Source of the DNA: Halopseudomonas pachastrellae
GTDB taxonomy: Bacteria; Pseudomonadota; Gammaproteobacteria; Pseudomonadales; Pseudomonadaceae
Direction of reading: 5' to 3'
NCBI RefSeq assembly: GCF_900114765.1
Contig: NZ_FOUD01000007.1
Span: 62,001-126,000, forward strand
Length of the DNA stretch: 64,000 nucleotides
In this document: positions 26,096 through 35,581 of the stretch, in pieces
How the letters are laid out: each line of letters starts with the position of its first letter
Numbering within the stretch: the stretch's first letter is position 1
Notes under the pieces: generated by a model
Seen by the model: the letters and a program-made list of their open reading frames with translations, nothing else
Databases searched by the model: none
Told to the model about the DNA's origin: nothing
Made by a program: the position numbers and the translations under genes

Positions 26096-27220
26096 ATGCC
26101 AATACAACTACACATCGCAAAAGAAACCCGGCGTCACGAGAATCGCGTTGCCCTGGTGCCGGCGGTTGTTGCCAAGCTGCAGAAGCTGGGCATTGAGCCG
26201 CACTTGGAGCCGGGCGCCGGTGAGGCGGCCCGTATTCCGGATGCCGACTACACCGCCGCCGGTGCCACCGTCGGTGCTGCGCCGGCCGAGACACGGCTTT
26301 TTTTTCGCGTCCAGCCGCCCAGCCTCGCTGACATTCAGCTGATGCCCGAAGGCTCCATTCTGTGCAGCTTTATCTACGCACAGCGTGAGCCAGAGGTGGT
26401 GAAGGCGCTGCGTGATCGTCGCATCACCTGTTTTGCGATGGAGCTCATCCCGCGTATTACCCGCGCCCAGGCAATGGACGCGTTGTCCTCCCAGGCAGCC
26501 CTGGCCGGCTACTACGCCGCGCTGCTGGCAGCTACCCACCTGAACCGCATTCTGCCGATGATGACCACGGCCGTAGGTTCGCTGCGCCCGGCCAAGATTC
26601 TGGTCATGGGGGCCGGGGTCGCCGGTCTGCAGGCGCTGGCTACCGGCAAGCGTCTGGGTGCGATGATTGAAGGCTACGACGTACGACCGGAAGTGCGCGA
26701 ACAGGTCCAGTCGGTGGGTGGCAAGTTCGTCGATACCGGCGTGTCCGCAGTGGGCGAGGGCGGTTACGCCCGTGAGCTGACCGAGGAGGAGCAGAAGCAG
26801 GTGCAGGAGGTGCTGACGCGCCACGTGCAGCAAGCTGACGCGATCATCACTACGGCCTCCATTCCCGGCAAGCCAAGCCCCAAGATTCTGACCGAAGAGC
26901 AGATCATGGGCATGAAGAGCGGCTCGGTGATTATTGACCTGGCGGCAGAAGGGGGCGGTAACACGCCGCTGACGCAGCCCGGTGACACTGTTGAAGTCGG
27001 ACCGGCGACCATTGTTGCGCCGCTGAACATTGCCAGCCACCTGGCCGAGCACGCATCTGAGCTGTACGCCCGTAACCTGCTGGCCCTGGTGGGCTTGATG
27101 GTGCAGGACGGTGAGCTGTCCCTGGATTGGGAAGACGAAGTGCTGGCCCGTTCAGTACTGACCCACGACGGCGAAATCCGCAACGATGCAGCGCGCGCTG
27201 CTGTCGAAGAGCAGGCTTGA
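26096..27220 (+). CDS. pntAA: NAD(P) transhydrogenase subunit alpha part 1
   Basis: This soluble NAD(H)-binding domain I of proton-translocating transhydrogenase has 374 residues and starts MPIQLHIAKETRRHENRVALVP. The nucleotide fold is VMGAGVAGLQALATGKRLGA, followed by GYDVRPEVREQVQSVGGKFV and the mobile-loop region. It lacks the C-terminal membrane part found in the fused PntA of E. coli, because that part is a separate gene here (pntAB, 11 bases downstream). GAGGAG precedes the start. The complex makes NADPH from NADH using the proton gradient. Confidence 0.95.
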   Translation: MPIQLHIAKETRRHENRVALVPAVVAKLQKLGIEPHLEPGAGEAARIPDADYTAAGATVGAAPAETRLFFRVQPPSLADIQLMPEGSILCSFIYAQREPEVVKALRDRRITCFAMELIPRITRAQAMDALSSQAALAGYYAALLAATHLNRILPMMTTAVGSLRPAKILVMGAGVAGLQALATGKRLGAMIEGYDVRPEVREQVQSVGGKFVDTGVSAVGEGGYARELTEEEQKQVQEVLTRHVQQADAIITTASIPGKPSPKILTEEQIMGMKSGSVIIDLAAEGGGNTPLTQPGDTVEVGPATIVAPLNIASHLAEHASELYARNLLALVGLMVQDGELSLDWEDEVLARSVLTHDGEIRNDAARAAVEEQA

Positions 27221-27231
27221 GGATTTAAAAA

Positions 27232-27552
27232 ATGGATATGAGTGTCACTATCACAGGCTTTGTTGCCCTGTATATTTTCCTGCTGGCAGCCTTTGCCGGC
27301 TATGAAATCATCGGTCGTGTACCGGCCATTTTGCACACCCCGCTAATGTCGGGCTCCAACTTCATTCACGGCATCGTGGTGGTCGGCGCGATGTGGGCGC
27401 TGCTCAACGCGGGCTCCACTCTTGAGCAGGTCATCGGTTTTGTCGGCGTTCTGCTGGGCGCGGGTAACGCGGCTGGCGGTTACGTGGTAACCGAGCGCAT
27501 GCTGGAAATGTTCAAGCCGACCAACAAAGCGCCCGGCGCAGACAAGGAGTAA
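27232..27552 (+). CDS. pntAB: NAD(P) transhydrogenase subunit alpha part 2
   Basis: The 106-residue membrane protein supplies the alpha-side part of proton channel domain II. About three hydrophobic helices are visible: VTITGFVALYIFLLAAFAGY, FIHGIVVVGAMWALLN and VIGFVGVLLGAGNAAGGYVVTERML. The GYVVTERML ending is highly typical. It sits 11 bases after pntAA and 7 before pntB, completing the three-gene split form common in Pseudomonas and alphaproteobacteria. Confidence 0.95.
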   Translation: MDMSVTITGFVALYIFLLAAFAGYEIIGRVPAILHTPLMSGSNFIHGIVVVGAMWALLNAGSTLEQVIGFVGVLLGAGNAAGGYVVTERMLEMFKPTNKAPGADKE

Positions 27553-27559
27553 GTAGACC

Positions 27560-28987
27560 ATGTTCAGTGCTTTTCTGATTGACGCGGCCTACTTCGTCGC
27601 AGCCTTTCTGTTTTTGTACGGTCTCAAACGCATGGCCAGCCCGGTTACTGCACGCTCGGGCATCATTGTTGCCGGCGGCGGTATGCTGGTCGCCGTGGTT
27701 GCGGCCTTTCTGTACGGCTTTGATGTCAGCCCGCGCGCCGAGGCGCATCTGGGCACCAACCTGTTCCTGCTGATCCTGGCGCTGGGGCTGGGTACCGGCT
27801 GGGCGTGGTTCAGCGGCAAGCGCGTTGCCATGACCGACATGCCGCAAATGGTCGCCTTGTACAACGGTATGGGCGGCGGCGCCGCGGCGGCGATTGCTGC
27901 TACCGAGCTGCTGTCGGGCAATGCTCTGGCGCACGGCGTGGTTGTCACTGTGCTGGCAATTCTCGGTGGTTTGATCGGTGCTGTTGCGCTGTCCGGCTCG
28001 CTGATTGCCTGGGCCAAGCTCGATGGTCGAATGAACAAGACCTGGCGTCTGGCCAAGCATCAGTACGTCAACGCGGCCTTGCTGGGTGGTGCGCTGTTTA
28101 TCGGTGCGATCATCAGTGTGATGGCGATTGCCGGCGCAACGGAAACGCCAGTGTTCCTGATCCTGGTGTTCTTTGCCGTCGCTCTGGCGCTGGGTGTACT
28201 GCTCACCACGCCGATTGGTGGCGCCGATATGCCGGTGGTCATCTCCCTGTACAACGCATTCACCGGCCTGGCCGTTGCCTTTGAAGGTTTTGTGCTGCAG
28301 AACCCGGCGATGATCATTGCCGGTACGGTAGTAGGCTCGGCCGGCACGCTGCTGACGTTGATGATGGCCAAAGCGATGAACCGCCAGGTCAGTAACATCA
28401 TCTTCAGCGATTTTGGTGGCGAAGACGATGGTGCCGATGGCGAGATTCAGGGCACCATGAAGTCGGCTGATGCTTCCGATGCGGCCATTGCCATGTACTA
28501 CGCAAGCAAGGTGATCATCGTTCCGGGTTACGGCCTGGCGGTGGCACAAGCGCAGCACAAGCTGTATGAGTTTGTGAAGCTGCTGCAAAAGCAGGGTGTC
28601 GAGGTGAGCTTTGCCATTCACCCGGTTGCCGGCCGTATGCCGGGCCACATGAACGTGCTGCTGGCCGAGGCGGGCGTACCCTACGACATCATCTTCGACC
28701 TGGAAGACATCAACGAAGACTTCGCACAGGCCGATGTTGCCATCGTGCTGGGCGCCAACGACGTGGTTAACCCCGCGGCGCGCACCCGCAAGTCCAGCCC
28801 GATCTACGGCATGCCTATCCTTAACGTGGATCAGGCGCGTCAGGCCTACGTCGTCAAGCGTGGCCAGGGCAAGGGCTACTCCGGCGTCGAGAACGAGCTG
28901 TTCTTCCTCGACAACACCTCCATGGTGTACGGCGATGCCCAGAAGGTCATGGTTCAGATGATCGAAGCGGTCAAGTCGCTGGGCTAA
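27560..28987 (+). CDS. pntB: NAD(P) transhydrogenase subunit beta
   Basis: The 475-residue protein has an N-terminal membrane part of about nine helices, including KRVAMTDMPQMVALYNGMGGGAAA. The C-terminal NADP(H)-binding domain III carries VIIVPGYGLAVAQAQHKLYEF, HPVAGRMPGHMNVLLAEAGVPYD, DVAIVLGANDVVNPAA and KSSPIYGMPILNVDQA. It completes the inner-membrane transhydrogenase with PntAA and PntAB. A strong terminator follows 17 bases after its stop codon. Confidence 0.97.
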   Translation: MFSAFLIDAAYFVAAFLFLYGLKRMASPVTARSGIIVAGGGMLVAVVAAFLYGFDVSPRAEAHLGTNLFLLILALGLGTGWAWFSGKRVAMTDMPQMVALYNGMGGGAAAAIAATELLSGNALAHGVVVTVLAILGGLIGAVALSGSLIAWAKLDGRMNKTWRLAKHQYVNAALLGGALFIGAIISVMAIAGATETPVFLILVFFAVALALGVLLTTPIGGADMPVVISLYNAFTGLAVAFEGFVLQNPAMIIAGTVVGSAGTLLTLMMAKAMNRQVSNIIFSDFGGEDDGADGEIQGTMKSADASDAAIAMYYASKVIIVPGYGLAVAQAQHKLYEFVKLLQKQGVEVSFAIHPVAGRMPGHMNVLLAEAGVPYDIIFDLEDINEDFAQADVAIVLGANDVVNPAARTRKSSPIYGMPILNVDQARQAYVVKRGQGKGYSGVENELFFLDNTSMVYGDAQKVMVQMIEAVKSLG

Positions 28988-29004
28988 GCCTATCGGCAGT
29001 GATC

Positions 29005-29036
29005 AGGCCTCTGTCCGCAAGGGCAGGGGCCTTTTT
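29005..29036 (+). terminator. Rho-independent terminator of the pnt operon
   Basis: A 12-bp stem (AGGCCTCTGTCC with GGGCAGGGGCCT, two wobble pairs) has a GCAA loop followed by TTTTG. Confidence 0.85.
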
Positions 29037-29110
29037 GTATTCTGCAGGAACCAAAAAGCGCGGCCCCTGGTCAGCTTGAGCGTAGATAGCCCGCATAAGG
29101 AGTTCGTGAG

Positions 29111-29695
29111 GTGGATGAATCACCACAAAACCTGGAGCAGTTGCTTAAACACGTGGACGGGCTGGCCGAGGGGCAGGAACAGGTCTCGATGCGGGCCGTG
29201 GTGGACTCGATTGGTCGGCGCTCGTTCGGCCCTTTGCTGCTGATCATGGGGGTGATGTTGTTCTCGCCCTTGAGTGGCATCCCGGGGATGGCCATCTTTG
29301 CCGGCATCTTCGTGATGCTGATTGCCCTACAGATGCTGTGCGGGCGCAGCAACTTCTGGCTGCCGGCCTTTATTCTTGATCGTGCGGTGCCGCAGGCGCG
29401 TCTGCGCAAGGCGATAGGCTGGGTGACCCCGACGGCGCGGCGAATTGACAGGCTGATCAAGCCGCGGCTGGACTTTATGCTGCAGCGCACGTCCACCTTC
29501 TTGATCGCCGGGTTGTGTGTGGCGGTCGCGGCGGCCTTACCCCTGCTGGAGCTGGTGCCGTTCTCGTCTTCGATTGTTGGGTTGGCGCTGGCAATTATGG
29601 GCCTGGCGCTGGTTGCACGCGATGGCTTGCTGGTACTGATTGCGGTCACGTTGATTGTGACAGCGGCGAGCCTGGTGCTGAGCAAGCTGCTTTAG
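29111..29695 (+). CDS. ExoD-like inner-membrane protein
   Basis: The 194-residue protein has a short polar N-terminus followed by four or more hydrophobic segments, such as FGPLLLIMGVMLFSPLSGIPG, GMAIFAGIFVMLIALQML and VAVAAALPLLELVPFSSSIVGLALAIMGLALVARDG. This matches the ExoD family, named for a Sinorhizobium protein affecting exopolysaccharide. The biochemical role is unknown. The start is a GTG at 29111 with AAGGAG upstream. No exopolysaccharide genes are nearby, so a broader membrane role is likely. It converges on the aldehyde dehydrogenase gene with a hairpin between them. Confidence 0.85.
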   Translation: MDESPQNLEQLLKHVDGLAEGQEQVSMRAVVDSIGRRSFGPLLLIMGVMLFSPLSGIPGMAIFAGIFVMLIALQMLCGRSNFWLPAFILDRAVPQARLRKAIGWVTPTARRIDRLIKPRLDFMLQRTSTFLIAGLCVAVAAALPLLELVPFSSSIVGLALAIMGLALVARDGLLVLIAVTLIVTAASLVLSKLL

Positions 29696-29725
29696 CCGTC
29701 TCGCGGAAGGGATTAGGAGGTGGGG

Positions 29726-29752
29726 TGTGCCCGGCCATGGCGGTCGGGCACA
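29726..29752. terminator. Convergent hairpin between exoD-like and aldehyde dehydrogenase genes
   Basis: An 11-bp stem, TGTGCCCGGCC/GGTCGGGCACA with one wobble pair and a 5-base loop, lies between two convergent stop codons. No T-run is present on either side. Confidence 0.5.
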
Positions 29753-29759
29753 GTCAGGC

Positions 29760-31193
29760 TCAGGCCTTGGCGGTGTAGCCGTAGATGGACTTCACCTCCA
29801 GGAAGTCGTCAAACCCGTAGTGCCCCCACTCGCGGCCGATGCCAGACTCCTTGTAGCCACCGAAAGGAGCTTTTGGGTCCAGCGGTGCGCCGTTCAGGTG
29901 TACCATGCCGGTACGGATGCGGCGAGCAACATTACGCGCACGATCCAGGTCGCCGGAGGAGACATAGCCAGACAGACCGTAACGGGTGTCGTTGGCGATG
30001 CGCACGGCGTCCTCTTCATCTTCATAACCAATGATCGACAGTACCGGCCCGAAGATCTCTTCGCGGGCGATGGTCATGTCGTTGGTGACGTGGGTGAACA
30101 CGGTGGGCTTGACGTAGTAGCCCTTGTCCAGACCCTCGGGGCGTCCGGGGCCGCCAGCAGCCACTTTGGCGCCTTCTTCGATGCCGGCGCTGATCAGGTC
30201 CTGAATCTTGGTCCACTGTGCTTTGGAAACAACCGGGCCCATGACCGTATCGGCAGCTTTGGGGTCGCCAGTCTTGACCTTGGCGGCGGCGGCCTGGGCG
30301 ATGGCGGCAACGTCGTCCATGCGGCTGTTGGGTACCAGCATGCGGGTCGGTGCGTTGCAGGACTGGCCGGTGTTGTTCATGCAGGACATGACGCCATGGG
30401 CCACCATCTTCTCGAAATTGACGTCGTCGAGCAGGATGTTGGCAGATTTGCCGCCCAGCTCGAGCGCAACACGCTTGATGGTCTGTGCGCCGTTGGTCAT
30501 GACCTGGCGGCCGGCAGCGGTGGAGCCGGTGAAGGACATCATGTCGATATCCGGATGGGCTGACATCGCGGCGCCAACGGTGGGGCCGTCGCCGTTAACC
30601 AGGTTGAAGACACCTGCGGGTACGCCGGCTTCATCGAGAATTTCGGCAAGGATCAGAGCCGACAGTGGCGCGACTTCAGAGGGCTTCAGCACCATGGTGC
30701 AGCCGGTAGCCAGTGCCGGTGCGATCTTGCAGGTCAGCTGGTTCATCGGCCAGTTCCACGGGGTAATCAGGCCGCAGACGCCAATCGGCTCCTTGACCAC
30801 CAGAGTGGTGCCGATTTCTTCTTCAAATTCGAAATGCTTGAGGGCTTCCAGTGCCGTCATGAAGTGCGACAGGCCAGACGGGGCTTGGGCAGTCTGGGCA
30901 AGCTTGGTTGGTGCGCCCATTTCCAGTGAGATCGCCTCGGCGACATCACCCATGCGCTTTTTGAAGACTTCAATCACGCGTTCTAGCAGGGCGATGCGCT
31001 CTTCACGGGTGGTATTGGCGTAGCTCGGGAAGGCGGCGCGGGCGGCGGCTACCGCGGCGTCTACGTCTTCCTTGGTGCCGAGCGCGATGCTGGCAACGGC
31101 TTCTTCGGTGGCAGGGTTGATGACATCAAGCTGCTGATCGCCTTTGGGGGCTACCCACTGACCGTTGATGTAAAACTGCTGATGATGGCTCAT
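29760..31193 (-). CDS. NAD(P)-dependent aldehyde dehydrogenase
   Basis: The 477-residue cytoplasmic enzyme oxidises an aldehyde to its acid. The fold markers are in order: TPWNWPMNQLTCKIAPALATG, FTGSTAAGRQV (cofactor loop), LELGGKSANILLDD with the general-base glutamate, and catalytic Cys279 in GQSCNAPTR, then EEIFGPVLSIIGY. The overall type resembles the class that includes betaine, phenylacetaldehyde and vanillin dehydrogenases. The true substrate cannot be decided. The frame runs 89 codons further upstream, but ATG 31193 follows GAAGGAG and gives the normal family N-terminus. It is divergent from iscR. Confidence 0.9.
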   Translation of the reverse strand: MSHHQQFYINGQWVAPKGDQQLDVINPATEEAVASIALGTKEDVDAAVAAARAAFPSYANTTREERIALLERVIEVFKKRMGDVAEAISLEMGAPTKLAQTAQAPSGLSHFMTALEALKHFEFEEEIGTTLVVKEPIGVCGLITPWNWPMNQLTCKIAPALATGCTMVLKPSEVAPLSALILAEILDEAGVPAGVFNLVNGDGPTVGAAMSAHPDIDMMSFTGSTAAGRQVMTNGAQTIKRVALELGGKSANILLDDVNFEKMVAHGVMSCMNNTGQSCNAPTRMLVPNSRMDDVAAIAQAAAAKVKTGDPKAADTVMGPVVSKAQWTKIQDLISAGIEEGAKVAAGGPGRPEGLDKGYYVKPTVFTHVTNDMTIAREEIFGPVLSIIGYEDEEDAVRIANDTRYGLSGYVSSGDLDRARNVARRIRTGMVHLNGAPLDPKAPFGGYKESGIGREWGHYGFDDFLEVKSIYGYTAKA

Positions 31194-31378
31194 TGCGCAT
31201 GGCTCCTTCTTATTTATGAGGGTGGTACTCTGGGGCCAACCATAGCACTGCAGTCCGCGCGAATTCACGCAATTTGGCGACATTTGTTGTGTATCTGTGT
31301 AAGTGTCTCGCGGGTGAGGCCTTTCGCCTTCCGAAGGCGCGCTGCAGCCTCTATAATGCGCCGGCTGCGAGCAGCGTA

Positions 31379-31403
31379 ATACTTGACTGAATTGCTTGGA
31401 TAT
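31379..31403 (+). promoter_or_regulatory. Candidate type 1 IscR box overlapping the iscR promoter
   Basis: The left half, ATACTTGACTGAATT, fully matches the published type 1 IscR consensus (ATASYYGACTRWWWYAGTCRRSTAT). The right half, GCTTGGATAT, keeps the outer positions; about 21 of 25 positions agree. TTGACT (31383-31388) inside the box is a good -35 element, with CATAGT (31406-31411) as -10 after 17 bases. This layout, with the repressor covering the -35, is like the E. coli iscR promoter and implies autoregulation. Confidence 0.6.
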
Positions 31404-31443
31404 TGCATAGTGTCGCGGTGAAATCAACCGCTTGAGAGCGTCT

Positions 31444-31926
31444 ATGCGACTGACTACCAAGGGTCGTTACGCCGTTACAGCCATGCTGGATCTGGCGTTG
31501 CATGAAGACCAGGGCCCCATCACGCTGGCCGATATTTCGATGCGCCAGGGTGTTTCCATCTCCTATCTGGAACAGCTGTTTGCCAAGTTGCGGCGCGGCA
31601 AGCTGGTCGAGAGCGTGCGCGGTCCCGGCGGTGGTTACCGCCTGGCAGGTGGCGCGGCAGCGATCAGTGTGGCGCAGATTGTTGAGGCGGTGAACGACTC
31701 GATGGACGCCACCCGGTGCCTGGGCAAGGGTGATTGCCAGGACGGTGAGGTCTGTTTGACCCACCACTTGTGGTCCGATCTGAGTGCCCGGCTGCGGCAG
31801 TTTCTCAATGACATCACGCTGGCTGAGCTGGTCTCGCGAGAGGACATCCGTCGCGTCAGCTCGCGGCAGGATCATTGCATTTCCAGAGCGCGTCACACTG
31901 TGAGCGAGCTGGAGCGCATTATCTGA
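31444..31926 (+). CDS. iscR: Iron-sulfur cluster regulator IscR (Rrf2 family)
   Basis: The 160-residue transcription factor starts [20 protein letters not shown], the winged-helix DNA-binding domain. Its recognition helix region is [27 protein letters not shown]. The [2Fe-2S] ligands are Cys92, Cys98 and Cys104, followed by His107, the same numbering as E. coli IscR. It should bind a cluster and repress its own operon when iron-sulfur supply is sufficient. ATG 31444 is chosen over 31432 because it gives the conserved start. It leads the suf operon, whereas in E. coli it leads isc. A candidate type 1 site overlaps its promoter. Confidence 0.95.
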   Translation: MRLTTKGRYAVTAMLDLALHEDQGPITLADISMRQGVSISYLEQLFAKLRRGKLVESVRGPGGGYRLAGGAAAISVAQIVEAVNDSMDATRCLGKGDCQDGEVCLTHHLWSDLSARLRQFLNDITLAELVSREDIRRVSSRQDHCISRARHTVSELERII

Positions 31927-31958
31927 AAGAGCCGTAGAGCTCTCCATTTTCATGTGTC

Positions 31959-31978
31959 GGCCCGTGCCGGCACAGGCC
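31959..31978 (+). other. Near-perfect palindrome between iscR and sufB
   Basis: The 106-base gap between iscR and sufB contains GGCCCGTGCC directly followed by GGCACAGGCC, a 20-base palindrome with one mismatch. It could form a strong hairpin in the transcript and cause partial termination or processing between regulator and structural genes. No T-run follows. Confidence 0.5.
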
Positions 31979-32032
31979 TGAATCAAGCATTGGCGATCGC
32001 GTGATCGTGATTGCAGAATCTGAGGTGATACC

Positions 32033-33469
32033 GTGACTGAAGAAGTCGAAAGCCTTATCAGAAAGGACTATGCGGCAGGTTTCCACTCTGCCATCGAGTC
32101 CGAGACCCTGCCACCGGGGCTGAATGAGGACGTGATCCGTTTCATTTCTGCCAAGAAGGAAGAGCCTGAATGGCTGCTGGAATGGCGCCTGAAGGCATTC
32201 CGTGCCTGGCAGGAAATGGAAGAGCCCACCTGGGCCCACGTGCATTACCCGGAAATCGACTTCCAGGCGGTATCCTACTATTCAGCACCCAAAAGCATGG
32301 ACAGCAAGCCCAAGAGCCTCGATGAGGTCGACCCTGAGCTGCTGGCCACCTATGAAAAGCTGGGTATCCCGCTGCATGAGCAGGAAATGCTCGCCGGTGT
32401 CGCGGTAGACGCTGTATTCGACTCGGTCTCGGTAGTCACCACCTTCCGTGAAAAGCTCTACGAAGCCGGTGTGATCTTCTGCCCGATCAGCGAAGCGGTA
32501 CACAAGTACCCCGAGCTGGTGCAGAAGTATCTGGGCAGTGTGGTGCCGCAGAAAGACAACTATTACGCCGCCCTGAACTCGGCGGTCTTCTCCGATGGCT
32601 CCTTTGTCTATATCCCCAAGGGCGTGCGTTGCCCGATGGAGCTGTCTACCTACTTCCGCATCAACGAAATGAACACCGGGCAATTCGAGCGTACCCTGAT
32701 CGTCGCCGACGAAGGCTCCTACGTCAGCTACCTCGAAGGCTGCACGGCGCCGATGCGCGACGAGAACCAGCTGCATGCTGCAGTTGTCGAACTGGTCGCC
32801 CTGGATGATGCACAGATCAAGTATTCCACCGTGCAGAACTGGTATCCGGGTGATGCCAACGGCAAGGGCGGTATCTATAACTTTGTTACCAAGCGCGGTA
32901 TTGCCCACACCAACGCCAAGATCTCCTGGACCCAGGTAGAGACCGGCTCGGCAGTGACCTGGAAGTATCCCAGCTGCGTGCTCAAGGGCGACAACAGCGT
33001 GGGCGAGTTCTACTCGGTTGCCCTGACCAATAACTTCCAGCAGGCCGATACCGGCACCAAGATGATCCATCTTGGCAAGAACACCCGTTCGACCATCGTC
33101 GCCAAGGGTATTTCTGCCGGTCGCAGCGACAGCGCCTATCGCGGTCTGGTGCGGATCAACCCGGGTGCCGATGGCGCGCGCAACTATACCCAGTGTGATT
33201 CGCTGCTGATCGGTGATCGCTGCGGCGCGCACACCTTCCCGTATATCGAAAGCAAGAACCCGAGCGCCGTGGTTGAGCATGAGGCGACAACATCCAAGGT
33301 CAGTGATGACCAGATGTTCCTCTGTCAGCAGCGCGGCCTGGATGCCGAGAAAGCGGTCTCGATGATCGTTAACGGCTTCTGCCGCGAGGTATTCAAGGAG
33401 TTGCCGATGGAGTTTGCGGTAGAAGCCGGCAAACTGCTTGAGGTCAGTCTCGAAGGTTCTGTGGGCTGA
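32033..33469 (+). CDS. sufB: Fe-S cluster assembly scaffold SufB
   Basis: The 478-residue beta-helix protein is the core of the SufBC2D scaffold that assembles clusters from SufE-delivered sulfur. It starts at a GTG ([17 protein letters not shown]) after TGAGGTGATACC. Recognisable blocks are [34 protein letters not shown] (with the conserved cysteine), [12 protein letters not shown] and [24 protein letters not shown] near the C-terminus. The length matches the family. It follows iscR by 106 bases, with a hairpin between, and leads sufCDS. Confidence 0.97.
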   Translation: MTEEVESLIRKDYAAGFHSAIESETLPPGLNEDVIRFISAKKEEPEWLLEWRLKAFRAWQEMEEPTWAHVHYPEIDFQAVSYYSAPKSMDSKPKSLDEVDPELLATYEKLGIPLHEQEMLAGVAVDAVFDSVSVVTTFREKLYEAGVIFCPISEAVHKYPELVQKYLGSVVPQKDNYYAALNSAVFSDGSFVYIPKGVRCPMELSTYFRINEMNTGQFERTLIVADEGSYVSYLEGCTAPMRDENQLHAAVVELVALDDAQIKYSTVQNWYPGDANGKGGIYNFVTKRGIAHTNAKISWTQVETGSAVTWKYPSCVLKGDNSVGEFYSVALTNNFQQADTGTKMIHLGKNTRSTIVAKGISAGRSDSAYRGLVRINPGADGARNYTQCDSLLIGDRCGAHTFPYIESKNPSAVVEHEATTSKVSDDQMFLCQQRGLDAEKAVSMIVNGFCREVFKELPMEFAVEAGKLLEVSLEGSVG

Positions 33470-33516
33470 GCGCAGTGCGCCGCCCACTCACGGTTAAAGT
33501 AATTTATCAGGCGTAA

Positions 33517-34269
33517 ATGATGCTGAATATCAAAGACTTGTACGCAAAAGTTGAAGAGAAAGATATCCTCAAAGGGCTGTCCATCGAGGTCAAGCCGGGC
33601 GAGGTACATGCCATCATGGGCCCCAATGGCTCGGGCAAGAGCACCATGGGCAACGTGCTGTCCGGCCGCCCCGGTTACGAAGCGACCGCCGGCTCTGTGA
33701 CCTTCAAGGGCAAGGATTTGCTGGAGCTCGAAACCGAAGAGCGTGCGCGTGAAGGTCTGTTTCTGGCGTTTCAATATCCGGTCGAGATTCCGGGCGTCAG
33801 CAACATGGAGTTTCTTAAGGCTGCGGTAGATGCCAAACGCAAGCATCAGGGGCTTGAAGAGATCTCCTCTGTCGACTTTCTCAAGCTGGCCCGTGAGACC
33901 TGCAAACGCGTCAACCTGGATGCCAGCTTCCTCAAGCGCGGTGTCAACGAAGGCTTCTCCGGCGGCGAGAAGAAGCGCAACGAGATCATGCAGATGATGC
34001 TGCTTGAGCCCGAACTGTGCATTCTCGACGAGACTGACTCCGGTCTGGATATCGACGCCCTGCAGGTCGTTGCTGATGGTGTTAACGCCATGCGCGACGG
34101 CAAGCGCAGCTTTCTGGTCGTAACCCACTATCAGCGCCTGCTGGACTACATCGTGCCGGACTACGTGCACGTGCTGGCCGGTGGTCGTATCGTCAAGTCC
34201 GGCGACAAGAGCCTGGCGCTGGAGCTCGAAGCCAAAGGTTATGGCTGGCTGGAAAACGAGGTGGTCTGA
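33517..34269 (+). CDS. sufC: Suf ATPase SufC
   Basis: The 250-residue ABC-type ATPase of the SufBCD complex has Walker A GPNGSGKST, the Q-loop region FLAFQYPVEIPGV, an ABC signature FSGGEKKRNEIMQ, Walker B LCILDETDSGLDID and the H-loop VVTHYQRLL. The DETDSGLDID variant is diagnostic of SufC. Start 33517 (MMLNIKDLY) or 33520 are equally possible. The product is cytoplasmic and drives conformational change of the SufB-SufD pair. Confidence 0.97.
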   Translation: MMLNIKDLYAKVEEKDILKGLSIEVKPGEVHAIMGPNGSGKSTMGNVLSGRPGYEATAGSVTFKGKDLLELETEERAREGLFLAFQYPVEIPGVSNMEFLKAAVDAKRKHQGLEEISSVDFLKLARETCKRVNLDASFLKRGVNEGFSGGEKKRNEIMQMMLLEPELCILDETDSGLDIDALQVVADGVNAMRDGKRSFLVVTHYQRLLDYIVPDYVHVLAGGRIVKSGDKSLALELEAKGYGWLENEVV

Positions 34270-34273
34270 TCCG

Positions 34274-35581
34274 ATGACTGATTTTCAACAGACGGCCTTG
34301 CAGCTGGCGGGGCAGCAGCAATCACCAGAGTGGTTGGCAGGCCTGCGTGAGCAGGGCGCCAGCACCTGGGCGCAAGCAAGCTGGCCGACGCGCAAGACCG
34401 AGAACTGGAAGTATCTGTCGCTGGCACCACTTCAGCAGTATCAGCAGCTGGACTGGGGCGTGGCGGCAGACGGCCAGGCGCTGGACGATGTTGAGCAACT
34501 GCAGCTGGATGCGACCCGCCTGGTGTTCATCAATGGCCGCTTCAGCAGCGAACATTCCAGCAGCCTGCCGGCCGGTATCGTCCGCTTTGGTGAGGCGGAC
34601 GGCGAGCAGCGCGCACTGATCAGTCAGCACCTTGGCCGTGTGGTCGACAGCGAGCGTCATCTGTTCGCCGCGCTGAGCAATGCCTGGGCGGCTGATGGCG
34701 TACTGGTGCATGTGCCGCGCGGTCAACGTCTGGAAAAGCCGTTGTACGTGCTGAATATCAGCACCCCGCAGCGCACTCCGGTCGCTGCCAGTCAGCGCCT
34801 GCTGCTGGTGCTGGAGGATAACGCCGAGGCCGAGCTGATCGAGCACTACGCCTCCGATATTCACGCCCAGAACGGCTTCGTCAACAGCCTGACTGAAGTG
34901 GTTGTTGGCAATAACGCGCAGGTGCAGCACTACCGCATCAACCTGGAGCAGGAAGACCTGCTGCATGTGGGCGGTGTGCACGTTAACCTGCAGCGCGACG
35001 CGCGTTTTCATGGTTTTACCCTGGCCCAGGGCAGCCGCCTCAAGCGTATCGACTATCAGGTGAATATGCTGGGTGAGGGTGCCCATCTGGATCTGAACGG
35101 CATCTATCTGCCGCGCAACCGTCAGGTGATCGACTATCACACCAACGTTGAGCATTGCGTACCGCACTGCACCAGCAACGAGGTGTTCCGCGGCATCATT
35201 GGTGACGCTGCCAAGGCGGTCTTTAACGGTCGGATTCATATCCACCCGCAGGCCCAGAAAACACTGGCCGAGCTCAGCAACAAGAACCTGCTGACTTCGC
35301 GCACCGCCGAGATCAACACCAAGCCTGAGCTGGAAATCTACGCCGACGACGTACGTTGTGCCCACGGCGCGACCATCAGCCAGTTGGACGAGACCTCGAT
35401 GTACTACCTGCAGAGCCGCGGTGTTTCCAAGGCTGACGCCATCACCATGCTGAGTTTTGGCTTTATCAACGAGTTGCTCAACCAGGTGCCGGAGCAGGCG
35501 GTGCAGGACTATCTGCGGCCGCGCCTGGTGTCGCTGTTTGGGCAGGCCAGCGAGACGGTAGGGCAGATCGGTTATGAATGA
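34274..35581 (+). CDS. sufD: Suf scaffold subunit SufD
   Basis: The 435-residue protein is the beta-helix partner of SufB. Its N-terminal helical part is MTDFQQTALQLAG; the core includes DYHTNVEHCVPHCTSNEVFRGI, with the conserved histidine, and KTLAELSNKNLLTSRTAEINTKPELEIYADDVRCAHGATISQLDE. These are strong SufD signatures. ATG 34274 lies 4 bases after the sufC stop; the longer frame from 34181 overlaps sufC. Its stop overlaps the sufS start by 8 bases, so the two are coupled. Confidence 0.96.
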   Translation: MTDFQQTALQLAGQQQSPEWLAGLREQGASTWAQASWPTRKTENWKYLSLAPLQQYQQLDWGVAADGQALDDVEQLQLDATRLVFINGRFSSEHSSSLPAGIVRFGEADGEQRALISQHLGRVVDSERHLFAALSNAWAADGVLVHVPRGQRLEKPLYVLNISTPQRTPVAASQRLLLVLEDNAEAELIEHYASDIHAQNGFVNSLTEVVVGNNAQVQHYRINLEQEDLLHVGGVHVNLQRDARFHGFTLAQGSRLKRIDYQVNMLGEGAHLDLNGIYLPRNRQVIDYHTNVEHCVPHCTSNEVFRGIIGDAAKAVFNGRIHIHPQAQKTLAELSNKNLLTSRTAEINTKPELEIYADDVRCAHGATISQLDETSMYYLQSRGVSKADAITMLSFGFINELLNQVPEQAVQDYLRPRLVSLFGQASETVGQIGYE

